DNA from: Takakia lepidozioides
Lineage: Eukaryota > Streptophyta > Takakiopsida > Takakiales > Takakiaceae
Length of the DNA stretch: 64,000 nt
Direction of reading: 5' to 3'
Assembly (NCBI GenBank): GCA_030704615.1
Contig: CM060734.1
Coordinates: 18,228,001 to 18,292,000 of the forward strand
Numbering within the stretch: position 1 is the first letter of the stretch; every line of letters begins with the position of its first letter. The notes under the pieces are model-generated. The model ran no database searches, was not told the DNA's origin, and saw only the letters and a list, made by a program, of their open reading frames with translations. Positions 11,048 to 23,295 of this stretch are shown piece after piece. The translations under genes and the position numbers were made by a program.

Positions 11048-12160
11048 ATGCATTTTTCGATGTAATTTTCATTCGCTTCAGCATACCACGTGCGAGCTCC
11101 CATCTGCAACCAATTCCTTTTCCTTATGCATACTCTGAAGTTGTATGCATCACTACTACTGCTTACTGATTGGTAAGCAGACTATGACATTTAGATCTCC
11201 CACTTTGAAATTGAAATAATGACTAATTTGGAACGGATGAAAAAGGGAAATGAAATGAAGGGAAAGAAAAATATAGAAAACAGAGGGGGCCAGTGGACCT
11301 ACCTTGATATCAACAATACAAGGGTGGCGGAAGCTGTGAGTTAAATCCTCCATCACCACATATCGTTACCAACAAATGTTAAGAGTCAACAACTACAAAA
11401 GACACATGAGGATTTCACGTAATTGAAATTTCCATGGTACAGTGGCGATTGAGAAAGGAAGAGGCCCATTTTCGTACTACCAACGAGGCATGAAAGGTCA
11501 TCCCTGTTTCATTGGGCTACCCTTTTCTTGCTTGTGTGCGTTTATGAGGCCACCTGCAATGCCCTCTTGCTCTTCCCGATGATCAGTTCAGCGGAGTTCC
11601 TGAGAATTACCAAGGCCCCTTCAAGCCTCTTGCTCCTCTTACCCTATCTATAAAGTCAGCCCATAATTCACATCCATGACTGTTGACACAAGCATGCCCA
11701 GGCTGCAGTAGACTACTGTCAAATATCAAGTGTTATCCACAACTGTAGAGGGATTAGGAGAAACTTCATAGAGCGTTTTCTATGACATTCTCAGTTCTCC
11801 TTCAATATACTTAGCATAAACAACCCCTTCCTAGCCAAAGAACTGTTGAGTGGACTCCAAGAGATTGGAAGTTGTAAGGATATTGTTTGGGCCACCGTTA
11901 TTGGGATGGTCAGTGTTGATAGTACCATAAAAGTATGGGAAGTATCCCTCGACCGAGGGAGGGACATCTTTGTCTTCCCATACCTCCTTGTAAAATGTAA
12001 TCTCATTGTCACCTCGCGAACCATCTTGCAAGGGCTTGTAGAAGTGGCCAGAATCATCCACAAGTGAGCCCAAGCGCCCCTCTGCAGCCCCTCCAAACTG
12101 AATGCAAAAATCAATGCTTTGAGACAAAACCACACTCACGAGTTTCATCTTCCAACTCAT
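11048..12160 (-). pseudogene. Partial inositol polyphosphate kinase (IPK2/IPMK-like)
   Basis: Three minus-strand blocks appear in the right order. Block 1 (12160 to about 11925) reads EGRLGSLVDDSGHFYKPLQ, RGDNEITFYKEVWEDKDVPP and YFPYFYGT. Block 2 (about 11360-11303) reads VMEDLTHSFRHPCIVDIK and contains most of the PxxxDxKxG substrate-binding signature. Block 3 (11103-11048), after a TTGCAG acceptor, reads MGARTWYAEANENYIEKC and completes that signature's glycine across a phase-0 intron. These are hallmarks of IPK2 enzymes, which phosphorylate inositol polyphosphates. I find no credible acceptor for block 2, where an in-frame TAA lies just upstream. The C-terminal kinase half with its DFAH motif is absent. 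It is a truncated gene or captured fragment. Confidence 0.7.
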
Positions 12161-12329
12161 GCACTTATATGCTCTGACAGTCCATGGACATCACCTAAAA
12201 TACAAAGGTGTTGGTCTTAAGTTTAAGACATCTACCGTATATAAGAATGGGAAGGAAAATACTGAGTGGGGCCCTGGAGGATATTATCGGAGTGGGGCCC
12301 TGGAGGATTGAACTTGCATTGGTCGAGAA

Positions 12330-12802
12330 GTAAGATGAAGTTGTAAGAAAGTCTTCCCCCCTGCAGGGGAATCTGCTTGTACAGTCATTCAGTTTCTTGT
12401 AATTGACACAACTCTCAGTTTGCCAATTTTCTTTGGCACTATCACAATAGGTGGTAGCCAAGTTGTATACTCTATTGGGTATATGAATTTAGTTTCTGCC
12501 AGCTTCTTAATCTCTTCCCCAACCTTCTGTGCATAGTTGGGATTCATCATGTATCTTGCTTGCTTAATTGGTATTGAACCTGGTTCCAACTCAATTTTGT
12601 GTTGACAGATTTCAGGGGGTATTCCCTTCAGATCATCATAACTCCAAACAAATACATCTTTGTATTTAATAAATAAGCTCTTAGTTTCCTCAAAGAATTC
12701 AGGTTCCAAATCAGCTCCTACTTTAACCATTCTTGGTTCCTCCTCAGTTCCCACATTAACTTCCCTCACTTGCTCTTTAGCCGTGATGGTCCACCCAACC
12801 AC
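12330..12802 (-). pseudogene. Ty3/gypsy reverse transcriptase, N-terminal fragment
   Basis: This is the 3' end of a gypsy-type pol reading leftward. The frame at 12802 has YKDVFVWSYDDLKGIPPEIC, then IPIKQARYMMNP and WLPPIVIVPKKIGKLRVV. After a frameshift near 12410 it continues CVNYKKLNDCTSRFP. These are the first conserved blocks of gypsy RT. The catalytic YxDD block, RNase H and integrase are missing, so the element is cut off near 12330. A GAGTGGGGCCCTGGAGGAT repeat (about 12256-12308) marks the break. Confidence 0.8.
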
Positions 12803-12951
12803 TATTTCATCCCGTAAACTAATTGTGGCTGGTTCCTCTAGGATTTCTATTTCTCCCTCTCTTTCCTCATAGCAATGTGGTGGGTAACTACTTTCTTCCT
12901 ACACTACTGGGGTTGCTATTACTGCTCCACAACATATTCCTTTGAAGCAAC

Positions 12952-13522
12952 TTAGTCTCCCAGTTGCATCTCTGCAACCTGCTCCCACTCTAGGTGTGCA
13001 ACAAACAGGGTAGCCTCCTGCTCCTCATCAAGTCCTCCAGACCAATCATACTCTCTGACTCCACGAGGTCTCCTGGTAGCAGGTAGTCTACCGGACTTTT
13101 TGGTTGTAATCTGTATCTTGTGCTTATCATTGTGCACAGTAAGTAATTGGGAGTTCCAATCATGGAATACTCTGGCCTGTTTCAGCCATGGTCGTCCTAG
13201 TAACAAGGAATAAGCTTCCATGACATCATCCATCTTTAGTACAATCACCGTGATTTTTAAGAATCATCTTATGAATCTGTATCTTCACTCCCCTTATCAA
13301 ACCCAATGGCTGTACACTTATTTGATCTGCCATTATTACTATGAATGGAGCTAGCTTCATGTTGCTGAGACCTAGCTTCTGTCTTAGTTGGTCAGTCATG
13401 ATATTCATTCCTAATCCTCCATTAATTAGTACATCTGTCAAGACTGTACTTCCAATTTTCAATTGGATTACTGGCATGGAGTCATCATAATCCATGACTG
13501 TTTCCTGCCCTTCTGGCTTCAC
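12952..13522 (-). pseudogene. Ty3/gypsy aspartic protease region
   Basis: Two overlapping frames (13522-13226 and 13248-12952) read MPVIQLKIGSTVLTDVLING then GLGMNIM, and LLLGRPWLKQARVFHDW then NSQLLTV. The fold matches retroviral-type proteases that follow gag. The active-site D(S/T)G reads as INGG, so the catalytic Asp is lost, and the reading frame shifts near 13240. It lies between the zinc knuckle and RT pieces of the same decayed element. Confidence 0.75.
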
Positions 13523-13746
13523 ATTTTAACTTGTTACTCTGCTGCTCTTCTCTGTATTTCATGTTACTTGAGCAATCTGATTGATTTCCTGATACAGCCT
13601 GTGCCTACAGTGGGGTGCTACAGCTAGTAGTTGCCCAATTGTTATCTCTGCTTTTGACTGGCATATTACTTCAGCCAATTCTCCTTCAGCATGTAGCACT
13701 TTGTGAAGCATCATGCTTCAATGGTTCCTCATCATCATCTTCTTCT

Positions 13747-14489
13747 TCAGAGTCTGATAACTCTGCTATAGGGATCTCTGTATCTTTCTGCATTTCCCTT
13801 TATAGTTTGTGCTACCTCCTTGTGCAGTTCCTTCTCTTCCCTCCAGGCCTCATCATCTTTAGGCACATCACTGTCATCGTCATCGTCTTCTTCTTCTTCT
13901 TCCTCTGGGGGCAATAACTTAGCCTTACTTCTTGTAACTACCATGGTACTCACTTCTGGCAAGAAACATGGCATCACCATGTGAGCTGCTACTACTGGGC
14001 CCTCATTTATAGGAATTCTCATCTCATTCTGATGTCTAATCCATAATGGACATGTTGCCTTGTGATGTCCTGGTTGGTTACAATAGTAACACAATTCTTC
14101 ACCATTGGGTCCTCGCCCTTGCAGGTCCATTCTGGGATTATTTCTATAATCTTGATTCCCTGGCTGGTAATTCCCCATTGGATTATCCTGATAATTGCCT
14201 CTGGATTGCCTTGGTAATTCCCTCTTGGATTACCCCTTCCTGCCATGCCATTTTTATATCCCCCAGATCTTCCACGGTTACCCTGGTCATTGTTTGGCTG
14301 GGGTTGCACCTGATGCACTCCCATCTGTCTATTCTCCCTTGTTGCTGTCTTTTTGTTGTAGTAACAATTCCCAGTGGAATGGTTACTCATTTTATAGATA
14401 GCACAATGTTTCTCATTTATTTGGGATTCAGTTGTGGTATGGCCTTCATTTTGGCATTTTGCCGTGGGATGCTGGAAGCCGCAGAACAA
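13747..14489 (-). pseudogene. Ty3/gypsy gag C-terminal part with zinc knuckles
   Basis: Two frames carry a perfect CCHC knuckle (CYYCNQPGHHKATC) and an upstream degenerate one (CAIYKMSNHSTGNC, second Cys changed to Tyr). An acidic run follows (EEEEEDDDDDSDVP). This is the nucleocapsid-like end of gag. It is separated from the gag core at 15.6-16.5 kb by the 1-kb repeat and joins pro and RT downstream. Confidence 0.75.
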
Positions 14490-15480
14490 AATCGATACGT
14501 GCCAGAAACCCCCATTGAAAGGCAGTGCAAACCTATTTATTGGCTTAAAATAAATTTAAATTCGATTAAAAATGTGGAATGGCTTGAGGGGGGAGCGCGT
14601 CGATGGGGAGGCAAATGATTTATTCGTCTGTTGTGTCTCCGCACATGTGTCGCACACGTGTTCGAGCACGTGCGGGCAAAAGAGGGGCTTCAACCACAAC
14701 CGTTCAATGGGTGCAATAGCCGTGCACGCATTGCAGGATTTCTTTTTCGCATTGAACAAAAACCAGATGACAAGTGAACGCCTCATTGGACAATGGAACG
14801 ATTTTCGATTGATCTCGTATTACACTGGGACGTATCAGAGGGTGTACATTGAACACACTGGCCAATGTTTGAAAGCGAACGAAAAATCATTTGGATGGGC
14901 AACCATCCGTTGGCCCATTGAACGAATTTCGATTGATCTCATATTACTCTGGGGCCTCTTACATGTCACATTGAACATAGTGGCCAAGTCTCAAAGCGAA
15001 CCAAATCATTTCGATGGCCAACCATCCGTTGAGCCATCGAATGAATTTTCGATTGATCTGATATTAGTCCGGGACCTGTGAGAGGGTGTCTGGAACGTGC
15101 TGGCAAAGTTTGGAAGCTAACAAAAATGATTTGGATGGGCAACCATCCGTTCACCCGTTGAATGTATTTTGTTGGAGCTGCTATTGCTTTGGGACCTGTT
15201 GGACTGTGTTTTGCGTGCTCACGATTTGTTTTTCATTCCGTTTTTGAATGGGGCGTGTAATGTAGCCATGTGCGTGCCAAATTTGGGAGCGATCAAAATT
15301 CATTTGGACCCAAAACCACAGTTTCTTCCCTGTTTTGCACTCCAAACTTGATTTGGCGTTCTACTTCATGCACTCTTCATAGAGAGTTCTGCAATAGTGA
15401 GCGAAAGAGAACACCTTTTTTGGGGGGGCATTTTTGATTGGTCCAAATTTTGGCGGGGGAGTAGCCGTGGGATGCTGGAA
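14462..15480. repeat. 1-kb repeat, copy 1, inside gypsy gag
   Basis: It is nearly identical to 16486-17440, differing by a few substitutions and one-base indels. It is flanked on both sides by a short stretch containing CCGTGGGATGCTGGAAGCCG (14462 and about 15465). Internally, about four units of about 118 bases share GGATGGGCAACCATCCGTT and TTTCGATTGATCT (about 14784-15250). No transposase frame is visible. It could be a non-autonomous element or part of a tandem rearrangement. Confidence 0.7.
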
Positions 15481-15559
15481 GCCGCAGAACAAAATTGAGC
15501 CAAAAACAAAATCGATACGTGCCAGAAACCCCCACTGAAACACCGGGCACCCTTCCTCC

Positions 15560-16459
15560 AGTGTGTTGCAGCTTCTGTAGCATATTTTCTCAATATCTAT
15601 TCCAGTCTTTTCTCATAATTATCTCTCTTTGTCTTCTCTTTTTTCTTGGACTTTTTCTTGTCCTCTTGCTCATCCTCTGACTCATCCTCAGAGTCGTCAT
15701 CATCATTTTTCTCAACCTTCCTTAGCATTTTCCCCAACTCTAGTCTCTTGGCTGTTTCACATGCCTCATCCAATGTATAATGTGGTAACATATCCACCTT
15801 TCTTTGTATCTCAGGTCTCAGGCCATTTACAAACCAGGTCTTTAGTAAATCTTGAGTGGCACATCAGTCAGTTTCCTGACCATTAATTCCATTTAGTATT
15901 CTTCAACAGTCTCATGCTTCTTTTGCTTCAACTGTTGTAAACTACTGTACACTTCTCCTGTAGTTTTGCTCGTCCTGAATTTGTCCGTGAATGCTGTTCT
16001 TAGAGCATTCCACTTTGCAAAATGGTTGTTAGGAAATCGAGCATACCACTCAATTGCTTTCTTGGTTGGTGAATAGGGGAATAATCTCAGCTTTACTGCA
16101 TCATCATTCTCATTGTTCACTATACACATACACTCATATTGATTGATGTGTACATCAGGATCCCCTTTCCCCGAATAGATTGGGAAAGGTGGTCTCATGC
16201 GTGTTGGAACTATTGCTGCCATTTGTTGTACTATCATCGGCCCTGTGGTTGGTGTTGGGCCAAATCCAGTTGTAGATCCCTGAGAAGTTGTAGTAGCCGC
16301 TGCTATTGTCACACTACTTCCCACACTCCTTGTCCCTCGAGAAGGCGATCCAAGCTGCCCGCCTAATCCCTCTGAACCGACACATTTGTTTGCCAGTGAT
16401 ACAAGCGTATCACTCGATCCTGCTACAATAGGTTTGGGTAATCCCAGTGGTAGTTTCAA
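15560..16459 (-). pseudogene. Ty3/gypsy gag core
   Basis: The frame 16459-15893 holds the retrotransposon gag domain (INQYECMCIV, KLRLFPYSPTKKAIEWYARF, KWNALRTAFTDKFRT, LQQLKQKKHETVEEY). A second frame, 15797-15597, continues with TLDEACETAKRLELGKMLRK and a charged tail. A frameshift lies between the two. The gag is then interrupted by the 1-kb repeat. No LTR is recognised at its 5' side; instead a second copy of that repeat abuts at about 16486. Confidence 0.8.
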
Positions 16460-16485
16460 TAGTCGTTGTTGGTTCTACTTCCTCT

Positions 16486-17440
16486 TAAAATAAATTTAAA
16501 TTCGATTAAAAATGTGGAATGGCTTGAGGGGGGAGCGCGTCGATGGGGAGGCAAATGATTTATTCGTCTGTTGTGTCTCCGCACATGTGTCGCACACGTG
16601 TTCGAGCACGTGCGGGCAAAAGAGGGGCTTCAACCACAACCGTTCAATGGGTGCAATAGCCGTGCACGCATTGCAGGATTTCTTTTTCGCATTGAACAAA
16701 AACCAGATGACAAGTGAACGCCTCATTGGACAATGGAACGATTTTCGATTGATCTCGTATTACACTGGGACGTATCAGAGGGTGTACATTGAACACACTG
16801 GCCAATGTTTGAAAGCGAACGAAAAATCATTTGGATGGGCAACCATCCGTTGGCCCATTGAACGAATTTCGATTGATCTCATATTACTCTGGGGCCTCTT
16901 ACATGTCACATTGAACATAGTGGCCAAGTCTCAAAGCGAACCAAAATCATTTCGATGGCCAACCATCCGTTGAGCCATCGAATGAATTTTCGATTGATCT
17001 GATATTAGTCCGGGACCTGTGAGAGGGTGTCTGGAACGTGCTGGCAAAGTTTGGAAGCTAACAAAAATGATTTGGATGGGCAACCATCCGTTCACCCGTT
17101 GAATGTATTTTGTTGGAGCTGCTATTGCTTTGGGACCTGTTGGACTGTGTTTCGCGTGCTCACGATTTGTTTTTCATTCCGTTTTTGAATGGGGCGTGTA
17201 AGGTAGCCATGTGCGTGCCAAATTTGGGAGCGATCAAAATTCATTTGGACCCAAAACCACAGTTTCTTCCCTGTTTTGCACTCCAAACTTGATTTGGCGT
17301 TCTACTTCATGCACTCTTCATAGAGAATTCCGCAATAGTGAGCGAAAAAGAACACCTTTTTTGGGGGGGCATTTTTGATTGGTCCAAATTTTGGTGGGGG
17401 AGTAGCCGTGGGATGCTGGAAGCCGCAGAACAAAATCGAT
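16486..17440. repeat. 1-kb repeat, copy 2
   Basis: It runs from CTTAAAATAAATTTAAATTC to the CCGCAGAACAAAAT end and contains the same four degenerate units of about 118 bases as copy 1. It abuts the gag start on its left. The near identity of the two copies implies recent movement or duplication. Confidence 0.75.
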
Positions 17441-17488
17441 ACATGCCAGAAACCCCCACTGAAAGGCAGTGCAAACCTATTTATTGGC

Positions 17489-17578
17489 TTAAAATAAATT
17501 TAAATTCAATTAAAAATGTGGAATGGCTTGAGGGGGGAGCGCGTCGATGGGGAGGCAAATGATTTATTCGTCTGTTGT
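17489..17578. repeat. 1-kb repeat, third partial copy
   Basis: The first 90 or so bases of the repeat (from TTAAAATAAATTTAAATTCA) recur here and stop at TTCGTCTGTTGTT, exactly where homology to the 36.96-kb region begins. This junction truncates gene P copy 1 inside its first intron. Confidence 0.75.
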
Positions 17579-18913
17579 TGCCTCATTTTTCTTCTGCAAT
17601 TCTTAGACTGTATGCTAGGAGACTTGACTGTAGAAGATGTTTGCATGCCTAACCGGAAAGGTGGACGTGCTGGAGGGATCGCAGGAATCCGAAGAGCCGC
17701 AGGCAGAGTCCGTGGAGCTAGCTGCAGCACGCACACCCAGCCGATCCACGAGCACGGGTCTTCCTGCCGGTCCTAGCCCTGTGCGTTTCAAGGACGCGGC
17801 TTCCAAGGGCAAGTCTTTGCAGTTCAAAGCCCCAGAGAGCGACTCGCCTTCAAAGGTCATGGAGAATCGCCAGCAGGGGTCTAGCCCTTCTCCAGCAAAG
17901 ACGAAGAAGAAGCAGCCCGTCCTTCAACTTGGTTCTGAACCGGACCAGGCCGTTTCCCCCCCACCCAGGCGAATGAAGCAGATTCAATTGCAGCAGACAC
18001 CTTCACCTGCAAGAATGAGGAAGCACAAGGCAATCAGGGGGAGGGCGGAGCAGTCTCCCACAAAACCGATTCCACGAGCTGAAGCCCAGTTCCTGCTTGA
18101 TTTCCAGCCTGCTGATGTTGGGGGCGTCTCTGCTGCAGCGAAGGCAATGGGATCGACCGTCGATCTGGTACCGGAGGAGGGTGCTGCCTCTCAACGTTCT
18201 CAGCAAGACCTGACCACAGTTGAGGAAGACCTGACCACTGAAGGCCTGGAGGAGGCCTCTGCGATTGCAAAATTGTTCGCAAAGATTCCCCAGAGTGCAA
18301 CTCCAGTTGGGGATGCTCAAGCTGCTCAGCCCCTGCCGCCACCAGCAGAAATGTCTCCGGAGGAATTCCAAAGTGCAGCGGATACAATGTTGGAGGAGAC
18401 ACATAGTAGCATTGGCAGAGTTCTGGGCAGCAGGGTATTCCAGCGGACTCTCCAAATCCCACTCTGTCGCATGGTCTCCCTTCCCATCGTCAGGTAGGCA
18501 CTTCCCGGAGCTGTGGATAAGCTCAAGTTCGCATTTCGAGAAGGGTACCGTCTAGGTTCGCCAGCCTTCTACGTTTCCCTTGAGAATGAGGACGGCGAAT
18601 CTTGTGGACCCACTGCGGATAAATTGTCAACATGGGATAGCCATTGGCACACTCGCAACGACGAATTTGAGGCAACACTGAAGGGTGATCCCGACTTTGG
18701 CCATATGTCGGGTAAAATGTTCTTTGTGTGGGACGGAAATCACCGACTTCTCACCTGGTGGGAGTACATCAAGCAGAACCATGCCAAGCACATTGGCTGG
18801 CATTACATGGTGGAGTGTGTCATCCTCAAGGTGAAGGCAGCAGACTCCTCCCTGCTCAAGAATGCCATGGCGGACCTCAACTCGTAAGATACTCATACCC
18901 TCCCAAGCACGTT

Positions 18914-18935
18914 CGAAATGCGGTGCCGCATTTCG
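18914..18935. repeat. F4 palindrome in intron of P copy 1
   Basis: A 22-base site with perfect arms (CGAAATGCGG / CCGCATTTCG) around TG. It lies between donor GTAAGA at 18884 and acceptor TTGCAG at 18995. The site is conserved at 38296-38317. Confidence 0.85.
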
Positions 18936-19389
18936 GTTTCCAATCTGTTTTGTTTCCGTGCTTTCGTGGACTGAACTGGAGAGTGTGCCTTGCAGGGTCA
19001 CTGAAAATGCGTACGTGCATACCCACATGGCACATATGCTGTACAGGGTGAGGAAAACTGGTCTCACTGATCCGCACATGTTCGCGGAAATGCTGGAGCC
19101 CGAGCTCATTCAGAAAGTCGTAGCAAAAACTGACCGGACATGGTATCGTCTCACTATGGATGGAATGGTGGAGGTGATATACAAAGTAAGTCGTCCTCCC
19201 ATTTCCCTCTGCTCATCCTTCCCCAATTTCCGGTAATCTTTCCACATGAATTGAATGTTAGCTTCTGCATGTTTTTGTTGGCAGTCAAACATCAAGCTGG
19301 ATTTGGCCCATGCCAAACGCTTCTTCATGGAAAGTGAGGGGCAGGTCAAAACGTTGCAGTCATTGACTGAGCACTTGAAGGAAGCCGGG

Positions 19390-20708
19390 ATCAAGACGGA
19401 ATGCCCACACGGGTCTGGAATTGGACAAACAACGATGTCTGTTTTCGAAATGCGGCGCCGCATTTTCATGTTGGGCAATCGAAAGTTTTTATAGGACATT
19501 GTAAGTTTTTATAGGACGATGGAATGCGGTGCCGCATTTCCGTCAAAGGGTCTGGAATTGGGCAAACAACGATGTCCGTTTTGGAAATGCGGCGCCGCAT
19601 TTCCATGTATGTCATCGAAATTTCTTATTGGACAATGGAATGCGGTGCCGCATTCCCGTCTAGCATCATGGAATGGGGAGCCCAAGAACGTCGATGGGTC
19701 TGCAGTTGGAAAAATGTCCATCTCCAAAAGGTAAATGCGGCACCGCATTTCCATGTTCGACCTCCGCCTTTCGATTTACATCCATGGAAGGAGCTGGCAA
19801 TCGGCAAAACTCCCGTGTCGGAAACAGAAATGCGGCACCGCATTTCCGTTCTTCCGAACAGTTTCTGATGTCCAAACCTTGAAACGGAAAATTGTTCTTG
19901 CCCCGGTTTTGGAAATGCGGTGCCGCATTTCCAAACGAGGTTTTTGCAGTTGCCACATTTCCGTTCAGACATTGAAATGCGGTGCCGCATTCCAGATTTT
20001 GGGAGGGACCAGGTTTGGACGATGTTGTCGTTGAGAGGCAAATGGGAGAGGGGACATGAAGGACGGGGAGAATTTCCTTTATATACTTTGGAATAGAATT
20101 TAAATGTATAGAGAGTTCATTAAAATTCTATTAATCTTGAAAATCATCACTATCGTCGTCTTGTCCTTGACTTTCCTGCTCTGCCTCCACCCCGTCGTTG
20201 CCTTTCTCATCTCCAGCGGACTGCTCGTTGGCCAGGCTTTCGAAAATCCCATCTTCACCTTGCGGAACCGACCATCTCACCTCCGTTGGCTCGTCGTCCT
20301 CCCTGTCTGCATCGCTCTCATCCGCTGAATCACATATGAACTTTCGCACCCGTCTACCTGTCTCTGCTGTTGCCAACTCTTTCCTTATCCTTTTGTCCTC
20401 CCTAGCCCTCTCCAAAATCTGCTCTACTTTACTGGGATTCTCACATCGTCTAATCGCTGTATTTGCGAGTTTAGCTGCATAACTAGGAAGAGAGTAGTCC
20501 TTCACCGAGCTCGTCATGAAGTCGGCCCTCGCAAAGAACGAGACATTCTTCCTGGCAGGAAGTGTAGGCCCTACATGTTTCGACCCGGATCCTGGAATCC
20601 TGCACATAACAATCACCAACGAGACCAATGAGAACCACAGTCCGGAAATGCATTTGACAAAAAATCACCCAGAAGGCTTTGCAAACTTACAATGTTTGCA
20701 CTCACTCG
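19390..20708 (-). repeat. Inverted 1.32-kb insertion splitting exon 4 of P copy 1
   Basis: This is the reverse complement of a segment matching 23296-24615: the last intron and exon of P plus half of the downstream palindrome array. The left junction shares TCAAG between target and insert, and the right junction shares only CG. The encoded C-terminus (20628-20131, minus) is closer to copy 2 than to copy 1: it has PTEVRWSVPQ and NEQSAGDE like copy 2, where copy 1 has PTEVRLSVPQ and NEQSVGDE. The donor was therefore probably a copy-2-like element. The event leaves 1.3-kb inverted repeats 2.6 kb apart. Confidence 0.85.
19448..19992. repeat. F4 palindrome array inside the inverted insertion, eight units
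   Basis: Units lie near 19448, 19521, 19586, 19637, 19733, 19827, 19913 and 19973. Centres are CG, TG, CG, TG, CA, CA, TG and TG. They are the inverted counterparts of the first half of the array at 24011-25050. Confidence 0.85.
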
Positions 20709-21426
20709 AAATACAAGTCAAATCTTGTGAAGCTGGTGGCCATTGCAGATCCGGCACTTGGAAAGGACTTCATCCCCGAGATTGCAAAACACTATTCTCA
20801 GGCCATGCAGCCGACCATGCAGTTGGAGAAACTGCATCACCTCTCAACGGCATGTGTTGAAGCGAAAGAGAAGGTGATGTTTCAATTCACTGAAGTTCCT
20901 TCCTAGCAATAGCCACTCTTCTTCCTGCTCCTGACATTGGATCGGAAATGGCAGACACGGTGGTTGTCGATCTGGAATGCATCGGAGAGTATAAGGACAA
21001 TGTGGTCTTCTCCACTCGAAGTTTCCGACCCTGCAGTGGATGTGTGGCTCAACCGCATGACTTGGTGGTTCTAGGTAATTCAAGGTACTTCCCCATATTT
21101 GCTTTTCTGAAATGAATTCCCTGAACTGCTACGTGACAATGCATGTGGGAATCGCAGATAATGACGAATGCGAAGGAGCAAGTCGTAATGCATACAAATT
21201 CGTTCGGCTTGTACGTCAAATGGGATGGAACACAGACATTGGAAGACTATGTGACACGTTTCAGATGTGCTTACAAGGACAACCTCTTCGCCAGGGAGCT
21301 GCAAATAGCAAGAAGGAGCGTGGAGTTTACACATCAGGAGGGAGCAGGAAAAGCTGCAATGCGAATTGTTTACAGGTGAAGCCCAGCTGTCCTTGTATGC
21401 AAAGCCTGGTAATGAGGTTTGTTTGG

Positions 21427-21446
21427 GAAATGCGGCACCGCATTCG
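21427..21446. repeat. F4 palindrome in intron of P copy 1
   Basis: AAATGCGGCACCGCATT lies between donor GTGAAG (21376) and acceptor CTGCAG (21521). It is conserved at 39506. Confidence 0.8.
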
Positions 21447-22685
21447 CATTTTATGTTTTCGGTTGCACTCTGTGAGTACGTTGGTCTCAACTTTTGCTCA
21501 CGCATGCTGACTGCCCTGCAGGTATATGAAATACGTGCTTCTTTAGACAGGGGCCCTGGCTCAAGAGCCCCCGTTCTTCATGGCTTGGACCGTGGCGGGC
21601 CCAAGCTGTGTCTACACACCCGAGATGCAGAAACAATGGCATGCCGCGCATCTGGTTGGATGCCCGTGGTACCTGGACATGTCTGGCGGAATTGTTGACG
21701 AGTCTGAGAAAGATCTGCACGTGAAAGCAGAAGAGAAGAGAAAGGAAAACGTGTCCCTGCTCGGCCAAAGTCGGCAAAGGAAGCTGCTGCTCTGGAACAA
21801 TCCAGAAAGGCAGCTGAGATGGCACAGAAGACGGTGGATGCAGCTGTGCAGGCTCAACAGAAGGGGTCCAAGAAGCGGACTCGCCAGCAAGGAGCAGCAG
21901 TTGTGACACCCAAGAAAACGAAGAAGCAGAAACAGATAGTGCAGGTAGAGGGTGAGGAAGAGGACTCCGATGGAGACTTTGCAACCAGCCCACCCCCCGA
22001 GACGCAGCCGAAATCCCCTGTGCCCACGGTTGTCACGAGAGGGACGAGAACTGGCTCGGCAAAGAAGGCACTCTTCAACCCCCGGGGGGGCACCCTTTCG
22101 AGCCGGTGGAAATGAAGAGGCCGAAAGTGGATCCCGATACAGTAGTCCAGTGTGTGAATGAGGGTTTCTTGGCGGCTTTGGATGGACGGGCAGCCAAGTT
22201 GGCATACATGAAGACCATGGAGGGTCTGAAGGGCAGAGCACTGAAGAAGGCGGCTGCCGAAGAGCCTTCCGACACCCCTGGGTTTCTGAAGATGGTCTTG
22301 TTCTTTGAGAGGGTGTGTGCAGACAAGGATTGCAGGAGGGGCGGAAATGCCACCGAGTGGTCTTGCGATATGATCATCTTGGATATTCCGGACGGAGAGC
22401 CTGTGGAAGGACTGCAAGCTTTGCCATCTTGGAACAGGTACTCCGAGGACTTTTGGAAGAAAGGATTCGGGCTCGCCCGCATGGTGTTGGACGACAGAGG
22501 CTGTGTGGTTGTCCTGGCGAGCAGAGGCAAAAACACGCAGACAGGAATTGCGAAGTGGACCCGCAAGAGCGCCGTCCCAATTCTGAAGAAGAAGTGGACG
22601 TGCATCAACACATTGGGCCTTCGGTCGGAAGGAAAGAAGGTAATTATGACCTTGGCACTCAACCTTTCATTTTCTTAGGAGTTTT

Positions 22686-22705
22686 GAAATGCGGTGCCGC
22701 ATTCG
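22686..22705. repeat. F4 palindrome in intron of P copy 1
   Basis: GAAATGCGGTGCCGCATTC lies between donor GTAATT (22640) and acceptor ATGCAG (22735). It is conserved at 40767. Confidence 0.8.
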
Positions 22706-23295
22706 ATTTCTAATCGTTCCCCACTGTGTATGCAGACGAAGCAGTTCGATGCATACTGCTTTGTGAAGAAGAACTCGACCTTTGCTTTCCGGAAGGAGGG
22801 ATTGTTGGTTGACCCGAACTGCGACCCCATCGATTACGACGTCCTGTTCAACAATGTTCCCACGGAACTTCTCCCTCATAGCCTCACTTCAACTGAACCC
22901 CTGCGGTATTCACGCACTCGGAGCCCTGCCTTCATTCAGACAATTATGGAGACATGCACTGACGTGGAGGGCACAGTGCTCGACCTCATCTGTGGGACAG
23001 GTATGCAGAATCTTGTTGTATGCTATTCTGCAAACTCTCGTTATGCTTTCATTCGCAACATCTGAAGGGCCATGTCATAATGTGTGGATGGCATTGTAAC
23101 AGGTGCCTCAATGTGGGCTGGGCGGTTTTCCGACCGACACCTCTTTGCCTACAAGGAGGACACATCCGTCTGGGGATCCCATCTGGAAGGGCTGCAACGG
23201 AATGTGAAGGCTCCCATCGAAGCCAAGGACTCCTCGGATTTGTCGGAGTCGGAGGGAGAGACAATGGACATTGATGCCGAGGAGAACCCGCAATA

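Noticed and set aside
14462-15480. LTR of the gypsy element
   Set aside because: This copy lies inside gag and not at an element end, so LTR identity is not supported, although a relation cannot be excluded.
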